Shown piece by piece: positions 15,945-25,432 of a stretch of 64,000 nt of DNA. Each line of letters starts with the position of its first letter. The first letter of the stretch is position 1. The stretch is from DATBGO01 sp050011895 (lineage in GTDB: Bacteria; Actinomycetota; Actinomycetes; Streptosporangiales; Streptosporangiaceae). The stretch spans positions 1 through 64,000 of the forward strand of contig JBEKIF010000007.1 of the NCBI GenBank assembly GCA_050011895.1. Direction: 5' to 3'. Below the pieces are notes generated by a model. It made no database searches. It was not told the DNA's origin and worked only from the letters and a program-made list of their open reading frames with translations. The position numbers and the translations under genes are program-made.

Positions 15945-16874
15945 CTATAGACCCACGGCCGCGTACAGCTCGCCGATCTCGGCAGTGCTCAGCCGCCGGG
16001 TGGTGCCGGACCGGAGCGAGCCGAGCTTGACCGGTCCTACCTGCGTACGGACGAGACGGCGCACCGGGTGACCAGCTTCGGCCAGCATCCGCCTGACGAT
16101 GTGCTTGCGGCCCTCGTGCAGGGTAATTTCCACCAGTGCCCGGGTACTGGTCCGCTCGACCACGCGGAATCTGTCAGCGGTGGCCACCCCGTCGGAGAGC
16201 TCGATCCCGGTCGCCAGCTGGCGGCCCAGATCTCTGCGCAGCGGCCCGGTCACGTCAGCGAGGTAGGTCTTGAGTACCCCGTAACGCGGATGAGCCAGCC
16301 GGTGCGCTAGCTCGCCGTCGTTGGTCAGGAGCATCAGGCCCTCGGTGTCGTAATCGAGCCTGCCGACGTGGAACATCCGCTCGGCGCGATCACCCAGGAA
16401 ATCGGCGATGGTCGGGCGCCCGCGGCTGTCCGACATCGTCGTGAGAACGCCAGCCGGCTTGTTCAGGGCGACATAGACCAGGTCCTCGCGAGCCGGTATG
16501 CGCCGGCCGTCCACCCTGATGACCTGATGCTGCGGATCGACTCTGGCCCCGAACCTGCGGACGATCTCGCCGTCCACCTCGACCCGGCCCTCGCCGATCA
16601 GCTCCTCGCAGTGCCTGCGGCTGCCCACGCCTGCCGCGGCCAGCACCTTCTGCAACCGGACCCCGCCGACGACATCGACCAGCGAGTCCTCGCCTTCGCT
16701 GGCCATGCCATGGTCCGCTGCCGCGGTGCCAGCGCGGGCACGGCGGTCAGCTGGCCGCTCAGCCTGGGGCCGGCCTGGCCGCTCAGCCTGGGGCCGGCCT
16801 GGCCGCTCAGCCTGGGGCCGGCCCTGGCGATCAGCCGGCCTACGGCCCTGCCGGTCAGCCCGAATGCTGCTCAT
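15945..16874 (-). CDS. rluB: 23S rRNA pseudouridine synthase RluB family, repeat-bearing N-terminus
   Basis: A 309 aa protein. An S4 RNA-binding domain (RLQKVLAAAGVGSRRHCEEL, from about 74) precedes the synthase domain with catalytic D174 in GRLDYDTEGLM. ATG 16874 lies 20 bp inside the end of scpB. The first 60 residues are an Arg/Gln/Pro-rich tail made of an octapeptide repeat (GRPQAERP) encoded by 24-bp units. Disordered basic N-termini are common in actinobacterial RluB; the repetition is unusual. The gene belongs to the conserved scpA-scpB-rluB set. Confidence 0.94.
   Translation of the reverse strand: MSSIRADRQGRRPADRQGRPQAERPGRPQAERPGRPQAERPADRRARAGTAAADHGMASEGEDSLVDVVGGVRLQKVLAAAGVGSRRHCEELIGEGRVEVDGEIVRRFGARVDPQHQVIRVDGRRIPAREDLVYVALNKPAGVLTTMSDSRGRPTIADFLGDRAERMFHVGRLDYDTEGLMLLTNDGELAHRLAHPRYGVLKTYLADVTGPLRRDLGRQLATGIELSDGVATADRFRVVERTSTRALVEITLHEGRKHIVRRMLAEAGHPVRRLVRTQVGPVKLGSLRSGTTRRLSTAEIGELYAAVGL
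16751..16822 (-). repeat. 24-bp tandem repeat inside rluB
   Basis: Three perfect 24-bp copies encode octapeptides GRPQAERP near the N-terminus of RluB, followed by degenerate remnants to about 16855. Confidence 0.85.
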
Positions 16875-17421
16875 GGCCCGCGTCCAGTTCATCGTCCACG
16901 TTGTCTGGCAGGAAGCCAGCGAGTTCGGGCAGCTCGTCGAGGCTGGCCAGGCCGAGGCGTTGAAGGAAATATCCCGTCGTCCCGAACAGCAAGGCACCCG
17001 TCTCCTGATCGGTGCCAGCCTCCGCCACCAGTCCGCGAAGGACCAGCGTGCGCATCACGCCGTCGCAGTTGACGCCGCGCACTGCGGACACCCGCGCCCG
17101 GCTGACCGGCTGCCGGTAGGCGACCACGGCCAGCGTCTCAAGCGACGCCTGGGTAAGCCGGACCTCCTGGCCGTCGCTGACGAACCGCTCGACGATCGGC
17201 GCGCAATCCTCGCGCGTGTAGAAGCGCCAGCCACCCGCAACCTCGCGCAGGTCAAAACCGCGCTGCTCGGCCGCGTAGGACGCAGCGAGCTCGCGCAGGG
17301 CCGCGGCGACTTCATCGCGCGGCCGTTCAAGCACCTGGGCGATCAGCACCTCGGAGACCGGCTCATCGGCCACCAGCATGATCGCCTCCAGGCTGGCATG
17401 GAGCCCAGGCCCATCCTGCAT
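16855..17421 (-). CDS. scpB: Chromosome segregation protein ScpB
   Basis: A 188 aa kleisin-associated winged-helix protein of the SMC-ScpAB condensin. Family marks are LEAIMLVADEPVS, GGWRFYTREDCAPIVERF, LTQASLETLAVVAYRQPVSRARVSAVRGVNCDGVM and LFGTTGYFLQRLGL. It starts 3 bp after the scpA stop, so the two are co-translated. Its end overlaps the rluB start. Confidence 0.96.
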   Translation of the reverse strand: MQDGPGLHASLEAIMLVADEPVSEVLIAQVLERPRDEVAAALRELAASYAAEQRGFDLREVAGGWRFYTREDCAPIVERFVSDGQEVRLTQASLETLAVVAYRQPVSRARVSAVRGVNCDGVMRTLVLRGLVAEAGTDQETGALLFGTTGYFLQRLGLASLDELPELAGFLPDNVDDELDAGHEQHSG

Positions 17422-17423
17422 TC

Positions 17424-18338
17424 CTAGGCCTCGCCTTCCTGGCCGGGGCCCGCGGAGGGCTGGTCCTCCGTGGACAGGTGGCTGTCCGACGACAGGTCGC
17501 CGTCCGCCGACCGCCGGCCGTTCTCCGACGCGTGGCCGTCCGCGGACCGCCGGCCGTCTGCCGCCCAGGTCACATATAGCTCGCCGAGCGGCGCAAGCTG
17601 ATCGAACGAGACGCTGCCCGACCGGTAGAGCTCAAGAACCGCCAGGAAGCGCGCGACGACCTCGTAGGTATCTGCACTGTCAGAGGAGAGCTGGCGGAAG
17701 GTGGCCCGGCGCAGGCTGGCGAGCCGGCCGGCCAGGATTTCGACCTGCTCGCGCACGGTGGTGCGGGCCACGTGCAAGTGCGCCGTGGACACGACCGGGG
17801 GCTGCCGCGGAGCCAGGGTACGCGCCGCGATTGCGGCGAACTCGGCTGGCCCGAGACCGAGCAGCACTTCAGGCAGTAGCCCGGCGAAGCGCGGCTCCAT
17901 CGGCACCCGCCGCGGGAACCTACGCCCCCAGGCGGTCATCCGGCTGGCCAGCACGCCCGCCACGTCTTTGTAGGCGCGGTACTGCAGCAACCGGGCGAAA
18001 AGCAGGTCTCTCGCCTCAAGCAGGGCGAGATCCTCCTCGTCGTCGACCTCCCCGGCCGGAAGCAGCCTGGCCGCCTTAAGATCGAGCAGGGTCGCGGCGA
18101 CCACCAGGAAATAGCTCGCCTGATCCAGGTCCCAGGCATCGGCGCGGGCCCGGATGTGCGCGATGAACTCGTCGGTGACGCTGGACAGCGCGATCTCGGT
18201 GATATCGAGCTTGTGCTTCGAGATCAGCGCCAGCAGCAGGTCGAAGGGACCCTCGAAGACATCGAGGTGTACTTCGAAGCCGTTCGCGGCCTGAGCATGG
18301 GAAGCGTCGCCAGGTTCGCTGATCACCATCGTGGTCAT
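17424..18338 (-). CDS. scpA: Segregation and condensation protein ScpA (kleisin)
   Basis: A 304 aa kleisin that bridges the SMC heads with ScpB. The N-terminal signature is FEVHLDVFEGPFDLLLALI and KLDITEIALSSVTDEFI; the C-terminal winged helix includes TYEVVARFLAVLELYRSGSV. The last 45 residues (RRSADGHASENG and variants) are a hydrophilic, imperfectly repeated tail outside the usual domain. The start is ATG 18338; a second ATG four codons in is possible. Confidence 0.95.
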   Translation of the reverse strand: MTTMVISEPGDASHAQAANGFEVHLDVFEGPFDLLLALISKHKLDITEIALSSVTDEFIAHIRARADAWDLDQASYFLVVAATLLDLKAARLLPAGEVDDEEDLALLEARDLLFARLLQYRAYKDVAGVLASRMTAWGRRFPRRVPMEPRFAGLLPEVLLGLGPAEFAAIAARTLAPRQPPVVSTAHLHVARTTVREQVEILAGRLASLRRATFRQLSSDSADTYEVVARFLAVLELYRSGSVSFDQLAPLGELYVTWAADGRRSADGHASENGRRSADGDLSSDSHLSTEDQPSAGPGQEGEA

Positions 18339-18487
18339 TCCGGCCTGCTCGCCCCCGCCCCTGATGGCCGTTGCCTCCCGTCAGTGCAGACGGTATCCGA
18401 TGCCATGCAACCGCGCTCACCCGCTCAGGCCTCCCGAGCGCAGCCGACGAGCGACCAGGCTCCTGGCACCCTCCGGCGGCGCCCGGC

Positions 18488-19393
18488 TCACCCGCCGCCG
18501 CGAACGGGACCCTCGGGGCCGGACTGGCGCCACCGCTCCAGTACCTCCTTGGCGAGTTCCCGGTAAGAACCTGCCGCATTGGACGTGGGGTCGAAACTGG
18601 TGATGGGCTCTCCCGCGACGGTCGCGTCGGGGAAGCGCACTGTCCTGTTGATCACCGTATGGAACACTTTGTCGCCGAAGCCCTTGACGACCCCAGCCAG
18701 GACCTCCCTGGTGTGCAGGGTCCGCGAGTCGTACATGGTCGCCAGCAGGCCGTCCATCTGCAGCTTGGGGCTGAGCCTGCTGGCCACCTTGTCGATGGTC
18801 TCCATCAGCAGCGCGACACCCCGCAGCGCGAAGTACTCGCACTCCAGCGGCACGAGTACGCCGTCGGCACAGGCCAGCGCGTTGACGGTCAGCAGCCCCA
18901 GGGACGGCTGGCAGTCGATCAGGATCACGTCATAGTCGGGGATGACCGCCTGCAGCGCCCGGCCGAGCACGAACTCACGCGCAACCTCGTGGACAAGCTG
19001 CACCTCGGCCCCGGACAGATCGATATTGCTCGGTAGCAGGTCGAGGCCCTCCAGGCTCGTCTTGAACAGCACCTCGTGCGCGGTGAGCCCGGGTTCCATG
19101 AGCAGGTTATAGACGGTCGCGTCCAGCTCGTGCGGCTGGATGCCGAGGCCGACCGAGAGGGCTCCCTGGGGGTCGAAGTCGACCAGCAGCACGCGGCGGC
19201 CCTGCTCGGCCAGTGCGGCACCCAGGTTGATCGTGGTGGTGGTCTTCCCGACCCCGCCCTTCTGGTTGCAGACCGCGGCAATACGAGCCGGACCATGTAC
19301 GAGCAACGGCTCTGGGTCAGGGAATGCCGGTAGCGGCCGGCCGGTGGGACCAAGCAAGCCGGGCCTAACCTCCAATGTCCGGGCCGCTGCCAC
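18488..19393 (-). CDS. parA: ParA family ATPase (second, scpAB-linked)
   Basis: A 301 aa ParA/Soj-type partition ATPase. A deviant Walker A motif, CNQKGGVGKTTTTINLG, lies at about 42-58; DFDPQGALSVGLGI and VILIDCQPSLGLLT follow. GTG 19393 follows GGGGAGG. This copy sits upstream of scpA, as in Streptomyces and Mycobacterium. It is distinct from the parAB operon near the origin because no parB gene follows. It may link condensin to segregation, but its exact role is not well defined. Confidence 0.93.
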   Translation of the reverse strand: MAAARTLEVRPGLLGPTGRPLPAFPDPEPLLVHGPARIAAVCNQKGGVGKTTTTINLGAALAEQGRRVLLVDFDPQGALSVGLGIQPHELDATVYNLLMEPGLTAHEVLFKTSLEGLDLLPSNIDLSGAEVQLVHEVAREFVLGRALQAVIPDYDVILIDCQPSLGLLTVNALACADGVLVPLECEYFALRGVALLMETIDKVASRLSPKLQMDGLLATMYDSRTLHTREVLAGVVKGFGDKVFHTVINRTVRFPDATVAGEPITSFDPTSNAAGSYRELAKEVLERWRQSGPEGPVRGGG

Positions 19394-19444
19394 AGCTACT
19401 GCACCTCCCCGGCGGCCGCGCGCATTGCGCCCGCTGAAACCCGG

Positions 19445-19473
19445 ACTCTAGGGCTTGCATCCGGTCAGGGCAA
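19445..19473 (-). promoter_or_regulatory. Candidate promoter of the parA-scpAB-rluB operon
   Basis: On the minus strand, TTGCCC (19468-19473) and TAGAGT (19445-19450) are spaced by 17 bp, about 50 bp before the parA start. Confidence 0.5.
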
Positions 19474-19547
19474 GCCGACTCACCGTTTGCACGGAAATGG
19501 GCCTCACCTCGGTCAGCGCGGTCCGGCCGCAGGATGCCGCCATTTCG

Positions 19548-20507
19548 CTAGCCGAGGGCGCGCGGATGTGCCGCGGCATAGACCTCACGGAGCTTCTCGA
19601 TGGTCACCAGGGTGTAGACCTGCGTCGTGGTGACCGAGGCATGCCCGAGCAGCTCCTGCACGACCCGGACGTCGGCGCCGCCATCCAGCAGGTGCGTCGC
19701 GAAGGAGTGCCGTAACGTGTGCGGGGACACCTCGGCGAGCCCGGCCCGCCCGGCTGCTGCCCGCAGTGCCGCCCACGCACCCTGCCTGGTGAGCCTGCCA
19801 CCGCGGGCGTTCAGGAAGACCGCTGGAGTTGACTGGCCGCTGCGGCGGGCCGCCGCGAGCGCCGGCCGCGCCCTGACCAGGTAGGCCTCCACGGCCTCGC
19901 GCGCGTAGCTCCCGACCGGGACCACCCGCTGCTTGCCGCCCTTGCCGGCCAGCCGGATGGCGGCGGGCATCCGGCTGCCGTGGCCGTCGCTGGCGAGCTC
20001 CAGATCGTCGATGTCGAGGCCGACCGCTTCTGATATCCGGGCGCCGGTGCCGTAGAGCAGCTCGAGCAGTGCCCGGTCACGCAGCGAGGCCAGGGACTCC
20101 CCCGCGCCGACACCAGGGCCGCCTGAGCCCCGCCCGCGCGCCGCCACGGGACCGGCCCCGGCCGCGTCGAGCAGGCGCTCGATGTCGTGCACCGAGATCG
20201 CCCTGGGCAGCCGCCGCGGCGGCGCGGGTGGCCGTACCTGACGCGCCGGGTCGCTATCGGCCAGCCGCTCCGCGGCCGCAAACGCGTGCAGGCCGCGTAC
20301 CGCGACGACGGCCCGCCCGGCCGAGCTCGCGGCCAGCGGCGGGTGATCGTCGTCACCCTCGCGCAGTCCGGCCAGGAAGGCCGCGACGTCCGCGGTCGTG
20401 ACCTCGCCGACGGCGGTCGTACCGCGGGCCGCGAGCGCGCCGGCGTAACGCCGGAGGTCACGACGGTAGGCCTGCAGAGTGTGGGCGGCTAGGCCGCGCT
20501 CGACCAT
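19548..20507 (-). CDS. xerD: Tyrosine recombinase XerD
   Basis: At least 319 aa. It resolves chromosome dimers at dif with XerC. Catalytic residues are R157 (GTGARISE), K189 (LAGKGGKQR), H263 and R266 (HTLRHSFATH), H289 (LLGHASVTTTQVYT) and Y298. The ATG at 20507 is the first standard start, but the preceding in-frame codons encode ETSRRYLDHL, the conserved first helix of XerD. A CTG at 20552, overlapping the ald stop as CTGA, may be the true start. The gene pairs with the ald gene upstream. Confidence 0.94.
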   Translation of the reverse strand: MVERGLAAHTLQAYRRDLRRYAGALAARGTTAVGEVTTADVAAFLAGLREGDDDHPPLAASSAGRAVVAVRGLHAFAAAERLADSDPARQVRPPAPPRRLPRAISVHDIERLLDAAGAGPVAARGRGSGGPGVGAGESLASLRDRALLELLYGTGARISEAVGLDIDDLELASDGHGSRMPAAIRLAGKGGKQRVVPVGSYAREAVEAYLVRARPALAAARRSGQSTPAVFLNARGGRLTRQGAWAALRAAAGRAGLAEVSPHTLRHSFATHLLDGGADVRVVQELLGHASVTTTQVYTLVTIEKLREVYAAAHPRALG

Positions 20508-20548
20508 CAGGTGATCGAGATAGCGGCGGCTCGTCTCGGCGACGCTGG

Positions 20549-21664
20549 TCAGTTAAGCACCTCGCCAGGTGAGGTCCACCCCATGCCGTGCGCCTCCGCG
20601 ACCGGACGGCAGTTCACCGTTCCCTGATGGGTGTTCAGCCCTTGCCGCAGCGCGGGGTCTGCCGCCAGCGCGGCGCGCCAGCCCCGGCTGGCGATCTCCA
20701 CCACGAACGGCAGCGTCACATTGGTCAGCGCGTACGTGGAGGTGTGCGGGACGGCGCCCGGCATGTTCGCCACGCAGTAGAACAGCGCGTCGTGCACCCG
20801 GTAGGTCGGATCGGCGTGCGTGGTCGGATGTGAATCCTCGAAACAACCGCCCTGATCAATGGAGATGTCCACCAGCACCGAGCCCGGCTTCATCCGGGAC
20901 ACCAGCTCGTTGGAGACCAGCGTCGGCGCCTTCGCGCCCGGCACCAGCACCGCGCCGATGACAAGGTCGGCGTCGATCACCGCCCGTTCGACCTCATACG
21001 AATTCGACGCCACGGTCTGGCAGTGTCCCTGATAGATCGCATCCGCCTGGCGCAGCCTGGCCACGTTCTTGTCGATCAGCAGCACTTCGGCCTGCATCCC
21101 GAGGGCGATGGCGGCAGCGTTCATGCCGGAGACGCCTGCTCCCAGCACCACGACCTTCGCGGCGTAGACGCCGGACACGCCGCCCATCAGCACGCCGCGG
21201 CCGCCGCCGTCGCGCTGCAGATGATGCGCACCGACCTGCGGCGCCATCCGGCCGGCCACCTCCGACATGGGCGCGAGCAACGGCAGCGTACCGTCAGGCA
21301 GCTGGACGGTCTCATAGGCGATCGCCGTGATCCCCGATTCGAGCAGCGCATCGGTGCAGACCCGGGACGCGGCAATGTGCAGGTAGGTGAACAGGACCTG
21401 GCCCTTGCGCATCCGGTGATATTCCTCGGCGACCGGCTCCTTGACCTTCAGGATCAGGTCGCCGGCGGCCCACACCTCGTCGGCGCCCGGCAGGATGCTC
21501 GCGCCCGCGGCGACGAAGTCCGCATCGGGAATGGACGAGCCGGCTCCGGCGCCCTCCTGAACGTAGACCTCATGATCGCCCCTGACGAGCTCATGCACGC
21601 CAGCCGGCGTTATCGCCACCCGGTACTCGTGATTCTTGATCTCTTTGGGAACGCCGACCTTCAT
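20549..21664 (-). CDS. ald: Alanine dehydrogenase
   Basis: A 371 aa NAD-dependent enzyme that interconverts L-alanine and pyruvate plus ammonia. MKVGVPKEIKNHEYRVAITP, the catalytic K75 (LKVKEPV) and H96 (YLHIAAS), and VVLGAGVSGMNAAAIALGM (NAD site) are diagnostic. Length equals that of the Mycobacterium enzyme. It may allow growth on alanine and redox balancing. xerD follows with a near-overlap. Confidence 0.97.
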   Translation of the reverse strand: MKVGVPKEIKNHEYRVAITPAGVHELVRGDHEVYVQEGAGAGSSIPDADFVAAGASILPGADEVWAAGDLILKVKEPVAEEYHRMRKGQVLFTYLHIAASRVCTDALLESGITAIAYETVQLPDGTLPLLAPMSEVAGRMAPQVGAHHLQRDGGGRGVLMGGVSGVYAAKVVVLGAGVSGMNAAAIALGMQAEVLLIDKNVARLRQADAIYQGHCQTVASNSYEVERAVIDADLVIGAVLVPGAKAPTLVSNELVSRMKPGSVLVDISIDQGGCFEDSHPTTHADPTYRVHDALFYCVANMPGAVPHTSTYALTNVTLPFVVEIASRGWRAALAADPALRQGLNTHQGTVNCRPVAEAHGMGWTSPGEVLN

Positions 21665-21751
21665 GGCTCCGGCCCCTTCCTTTTGTGCCGAATCGTGCCA
21701 CCTGCCCGACCCCGTAGTCGGGCAGTCTCGTCTCGGGCCTGCGCCCGGTCG

Positions 21752-22393
21752 TCAGCGTTCCGGCGCGTCGGCGTCCCGCAGCGCAGCGAATCCATCTTGC
21801 CTGGCCGCATATGCGGACAAGATACCCACGGCGGTGACACCGTTGTGCAGCTCGCCGGCGAGCAGCAGTGCGACCACCTTCTCCAGCGGCAGCCACGCCA
21901 GCACCAGCTGCGCCTCCTCGTGCTCCGCCACGAACGAGCGGTCCTGCTCGGGGACCAGGCTCACGCCCCTGGCCAGGTAGATGCGCAGCCGTTCGGTGCT
22001 GATCCCCGGCGATGAAAAGTAGTCCATGAGCACCAGCCAATCGCTGGCCTGATAGCCGGCTTCCTCAAGCAGCTCGCGCTCGGCGGTTACCTTGAGCGGC
22101 TCGCCCGCCACATCGCGAAGGCCGGCCGGGATCTCCCAGAGCAGCCTGCCGACCGGGTGCCGGTACTGGCGGATCAGCAGCACCTGCCCCGCTTCGTCGA
22201 GGGCGACCACTGCCACCGCGCCGGGATGCTCGATCACCTCCCTGGCCGCCACGTCCCCGTCTGGCATCCGCACCATATCCATCCGGACGGACGCGATGGG
22301 GCCGCTGGCCACCTCGGCCGATGACGCCACCGGCCAGGACTCCGCCAGGTCATGGACCTCATGGACCCGGCGCACGCTTGCCTTCTCGCTCAC
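21752..22393 (-). CDS. NUDIX hydrolase, ADP-ribose pyrophosphatase type
   Basis: A 213 aa protein. GTG 22393 is chosen because GGGAG lies 8 nt before it. The Nudix box is GLRDVAGEPLKVTAERELLEEAGY, spanning about residues 92-115, with the extra residue typical of the Rv1700 group. VIEHPGAVAVVALDE and LIRQYRHPVGRLLWEIPAG precede it. It probably hydrolyses ADP-ribose to AMP and ribose 5-phosphate. The pyrG-NUDIX-ald-xerD order is conserved in actinobacteria. Confidence 0.92.
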   Translation of the reverse strand: MSEKASVRRVHEVHDLAESWPVASSAEVASGPIASVRMDMVRMPDGDVAAREVIEHPGAVAVVALDEAGQVLLIRQYRHPVGRLLWEIPAGLRDVAGEPLKVTAERELLEEAGYQASDWLVLMDYFSSPGISTERLRIYLARGVSLVPEQDRSFVAEHEEAQLVLAWLPLEKVVALLLAGELHNGVTAVGILSAYAARQDGFAALRDADAPER

Positions 22394-22466
22394 GCCGTCA
22401 GCTCCCGCCGCATCCGCCACATCCGGTGATGCCAGTCTGGCCGGCCTGTGCGTGCCGCCAGCCGGA

Positions 22467-24179
22467 TCATGCGCTAGCCGCCGCGCGCGGGCTGGCGGCC
22501 GCCGCTGCTGACTCGGCCGCTGATACCGTCCTCGACCGGCTTAGCGCGGCGGCCACCAGCCCGCTGAACAGCGGGTGCGCCCTGGTCGGCCGGGACAGGA
22601 ACTCGGGATGCGCTTGAGTAGCGACGAAGAACGGATGCACCTCTCGGGGCAGCTCGACGAACTCGACCAGCCGCCCGTCCGGCGAAAGGCCGGAGCAGAC
22701 CAGCCCGGCCCGCTCGAGGACGTCCCGATATGCGTTATTCACCTCATATCTATGCCGGTGCCGCTCCTGCACCTCGTCGGTGCCGTAAAGCTCGCGGACC
22801 AGGCTGCCCTCGGCTAGCCGCGCGGGGTAGAGGCCCAGGCGCATGGTGCCGCCCATGTCCCGCTCCCCGGCCACGACGTCCTGCTGGTCGGCCATGGTCG
22901 CGATCACCGGGTAGGCGGCGTCGGGATCGAACTCGGCGCTGTTGGCCCCCTCAAGGCCGGCCATATCGCGGCCCACCTCGATGGCCATGCACTGCAGGCC
23001 CAGGCAGAGCCCGAGCAGCGGGATGCCGTGCGTACGAGCATGCCGGACCGCGCCGATCTTCCCCTCGATGCCGCGGACGCCGAACCCGCCAGGCACCAGC
23101 ACCCCGTCCGCCCCGTCAAGCTGGCGCGCGGCGCCCTCGGCTGTCCGGCAGTCATCACTGGTCACCCAGCGGATGTTGACCCTGGCATCGTTGGCGAACC
23201 CGCCGGCGCGCAGCGCCTCGGCCGGCGACAGGTACGCGTCAGGAAGATCGACATACTTCCCGACCAGCGCGATCGTGACGCTGCGGGCCGGACGGTGCAC
23301 CCGGCGCAGCAGCTCGTCCCAGTCGCTCCAGTCGACGTCACGGAACGGCAGCCCGAGCCGCCGCACCACGTAGGCGTCCAGGCCCTCGGAATGCAGCACC
23401 TTGGGGATGTCATAGATGGACAGGGCGTCGGCGGCGGAGACCACCGCCTCCTCATCTACGTCGCACATCAGGCTGATCTTGCGTTTCAGGCCGTCGCTGA
23501 TCGGCCGGTCGCTGCGGCATACGATCGCGTCGGGCTGGATGCCGATGCTGCGCAGCGCGGCAACTGAGTGCTGGGTCGGCTTAGTCTTCAGCTCTCCGGA
23601 GGGCCCGATGTAGGGCAACAGCGACACGTGCAGGAAGAAGCAGCGGTCGCGGCCTATCTCGTGCCGGATCTGCCGGATCGCCTCAAGGAACGGCTGTGAC
23701 TCGATGTCGCCCACCGTGCCGCCCACCTCGGTGATGACGACGTCGGTCTCCGGCGTAGCCATCTCGAAGATGCGCGCCTTGATCTCGTTGGTGATGTGCG
23801 GGATCACCTGTACCGTATCGCCCAGGTAGTCGCCGCGTCGCTCCTTGGCGATCACGCTGGAGTAGATCTGCCCGGTGGTGACGTTCGCGGAACCGGCCAG
23901 CCTCGTGTCAAGGAACCGCTCGTAGTGCCCGACATCCAGGTCGGTTTCGGTGCCGTCGTCGGTAACGAAGACCTCGCCATGCTGGAACGGGTTCATCGTG
24001 CCCGGGTCGACGTTGAGATAAGGGTCGAGCTTCTGCATGTTGACCCGCAGGCCGCGGAGCTTGAGCAGACGGCCCAGGCTTGAGGCGGTGAGCCCCTTGC
24101 CGAGACTGGAGGCAACGCCCCCGGTCACGAAGAGATGGCTGGTTGATGCCGGCCGTGAGGTGTGCGATGCCGTTGGCAC
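22467..24179 (-). CDS. pyrG: CTP synthase
   Basis: A 570 aa enzyme that makes CTP from UTP, glutamine and ATP. GTG 24179 follows GGGAG at 7 nt; the upstream TTG is less likely. The synthetase domain starts HLFVTGGVASSLGKGL and has the SNVTTGQIYSSVI-like segment (GSANVTTGQIYSSVIAKE) and GGTVGDIESQPFLEAIRQ. The class I glutaminase domain has GGFGVRG and GLCLGLQCMAIE with the nucleophile Cys, then a QAHPEF His/Glu. The C-terminal Ala/Ser-rich tail is actinobacterial. Confidence 0.97.
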   Translation of the reverse strand: MPTASHTSRPASTSHLFVTGGVASSLGKGLTASSLGRLLKLRGLRVNMQKLDPYLNVDPGTMNPFQHGEVFVTDDGTETDLDVGHYERFLDTRLAGSANVTTGQIYSSVIAKERRGDYLGDTVQVIPHITNEIKARIFEMATPETDVVITEVGGTVGDIESQPFLEAIRQIRHEIGRDRCFFLHVSLLPYIGPSGELKTKPTQHSVAALRSIGIQPDAIVCRSDRPISDGLKRKISLMCDVDEEAVVSAADALSIYDIPKVLHSEGLDAYVVRRLGLPFRDVDWSDWDELLRRVHRPARSVTIALVGKYVDLPDAYLSPAEALRAGGFANDARVNIRWVTSDDCRTAEGAARQLDGADGVLVPGGFGVRGIEGKIGAVRHARTHGIPLLGLCLGLQCMAIEVGRDMAGLEGANSAEFDPDAAYPVIATMADQQDVVAGERDMGGTMRLGLYPARLAEGSLVRELYGTDEVQERHRHRYEVNNAYRDVLERAGLVCSGLSPDGRLVEFVELPREVHPFFVATQAHPEFLSRPTRAHPLFSGLVAAALSRSRTVSAAESAAAAASPRAAASA

Positions 24180-24306
24180 AATGCGGCTCCCGTGGTCAGT
24201 GCCCGGCGGCAAATCCGCCGGTCCACGGGGTCTCAGAATATCAGTCGTGCGATCTCACCGGGCGCACCAACGCCAGTGACCGCCCGATGGCGCCGATCCG
24301 GGCCGT

Positions 24307-25233
24307 TCAGGTGACCGACGATGCAGCGTCGCCCCGTGCCCGCCGGGCACGTTCTGCCCGGGCTTCTTCCGCCTTCTCGTCGCTGGCCTCGCCGAATCTG
24401 GCCAGCGCCACCGCGCAGACGACAGCGAGAATGAACCCGAGCACGGCCACCCCGGTGAGCCCGTGCCTGGTCGTGTCGCCGAGAAAGACCACGCCCACCA
24501 CGGCCGGCGGGGTGGTCTCGGCCAGCACCACCGCGGCCGTGGCCACCGTGACGCTCCCGCCCTCCAGCGCGGACGCGTAGAGGAGGAACGATACGATCCC
24601 CGCTGCCGCCAGCGTGTAGCTGGCCGGGTTGCGGACAAGCTGCTGGGGCGAGAAGCCAGGCAGGATCCGGGCGGCAATAGCTAGCACCGCGTAGCCGAGC
24701 CCGGCGATGGCCCCGAGCACCGGTGTCCTGGCCGGGCTGGGCAGCCGGGCCGCCGCTAGGCCGGCCACCGCGACGCCGGCCACCGTCACCATAAGCGCGA
24801 GCTGGAAGGCGAAGCCGACGGTAGCGGCGCCCTGCGCCCCCGCTGACGTTCCGAGCAGCCCGACGCCGACCACCACTCCGGTGACCGACAGCCACTCGCG
24901 CATGCCCAGCCGCACGTGCATCAGCAAGGCCGCGAACACTGCCGTGACCGCAAGGTTGGCAGCGATCATCGCCTGCACGGCGAACAGCGGCAGCCGCTGC
25001 AGGGCCACCAGCTGGGCGACGAACCCGACGATGTCAATCCCGAGACTGGCGAGGAAGCGCCACTGGCCGAGCAGCCGGACCAGCAGGCCAGGATCGACCC
25101 GGCCGGCCGCCGCATCCCCGGCGCGTATCCGGGCAGGCCGACGGCTAGCCGATTGAATCGCTATCGCCTGCATGACGGCGGCGATTCCATAGCAGAAGGC
25201 CGCCACCAATGCGGCGACGAGGCTCGCCAGCAT
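24307..25233 (-). CDS. DMT/EamA-like membrane protein
   Basis: A 308 aa integral membrane protein with about nine to ten hydrophobic helices. ATG 25233 follows AGGG; an earlier ATG at 25263 would add ten basic residues. The start (MLASLVAALVAAFCYGIAAVMQAIA) and VQAMIAANLAVTAVFAALLM match the DMT-like permeases of actinobacteria. The C-terminus is a charged cytosolic tail (ASDEKAEEARAERARRAR). Substrate unknown; drug, metabolite or magnesium transport are possible. It is oriented like its neighbours but not tightly linked. Confidence 0.8.
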   Translation of the reverse strand: MLASLVAALVAAFCYGIAAVMQAIAIQSASRRPARIRAGDAAAGRVDPGLLVRLLGQWRFLASLGIDIVGFVAQLVALQRLPLFAVQAMIAANLAVTAVFAALLMHVRLGMREWLSVTGVVVGVGLLGTSAGAQGAATVGFAFQLALMVTVAGVAVAGLAAARLPSPARTPVLGAIAGLGYAVLAIAARILPGFSPQQLVRNPASYTLAAAGIVSFLLYASALEGGSVTVATAAVVLAETTPPAVVGVVFLGDTTRHGLTGVAVLGFILAVVCAVALARFGEASDEKAEEARAERARRARGDAASSVT

Positions 25234-25432
25234 ACGTCCGACCCTACGCCGCCGCGCCGACATCCGGCCGGCCACCGCCTGCTTGCGGACGACGGTGCCG
25301 TCCCGCTGGGAATGCCGGAGACGTGGCCACAGCAAGATATCTAACGGTTACGGTGGGTCGGTCCTGCTTTCTGAACCCGGACATGCCCGGGCAGCCGCTG
25401 ACCGTCCGCTGGTAGGTCTGCGCCGCCTGGCG

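Noticed and set aside
19548..20507. Integrase of a mobile element
   Set aside because: XerD motifs and the conserved ald-xerD-parA-scpA neighbourhood indicate the housekeeping recombinase; no att sites or element genes are nearby.
21023..22015. Plus-strand open frame spanning ald and the NUDIX gene
   Set aside because: Spans two well-supported minus-strand genes and their gap; shadow.
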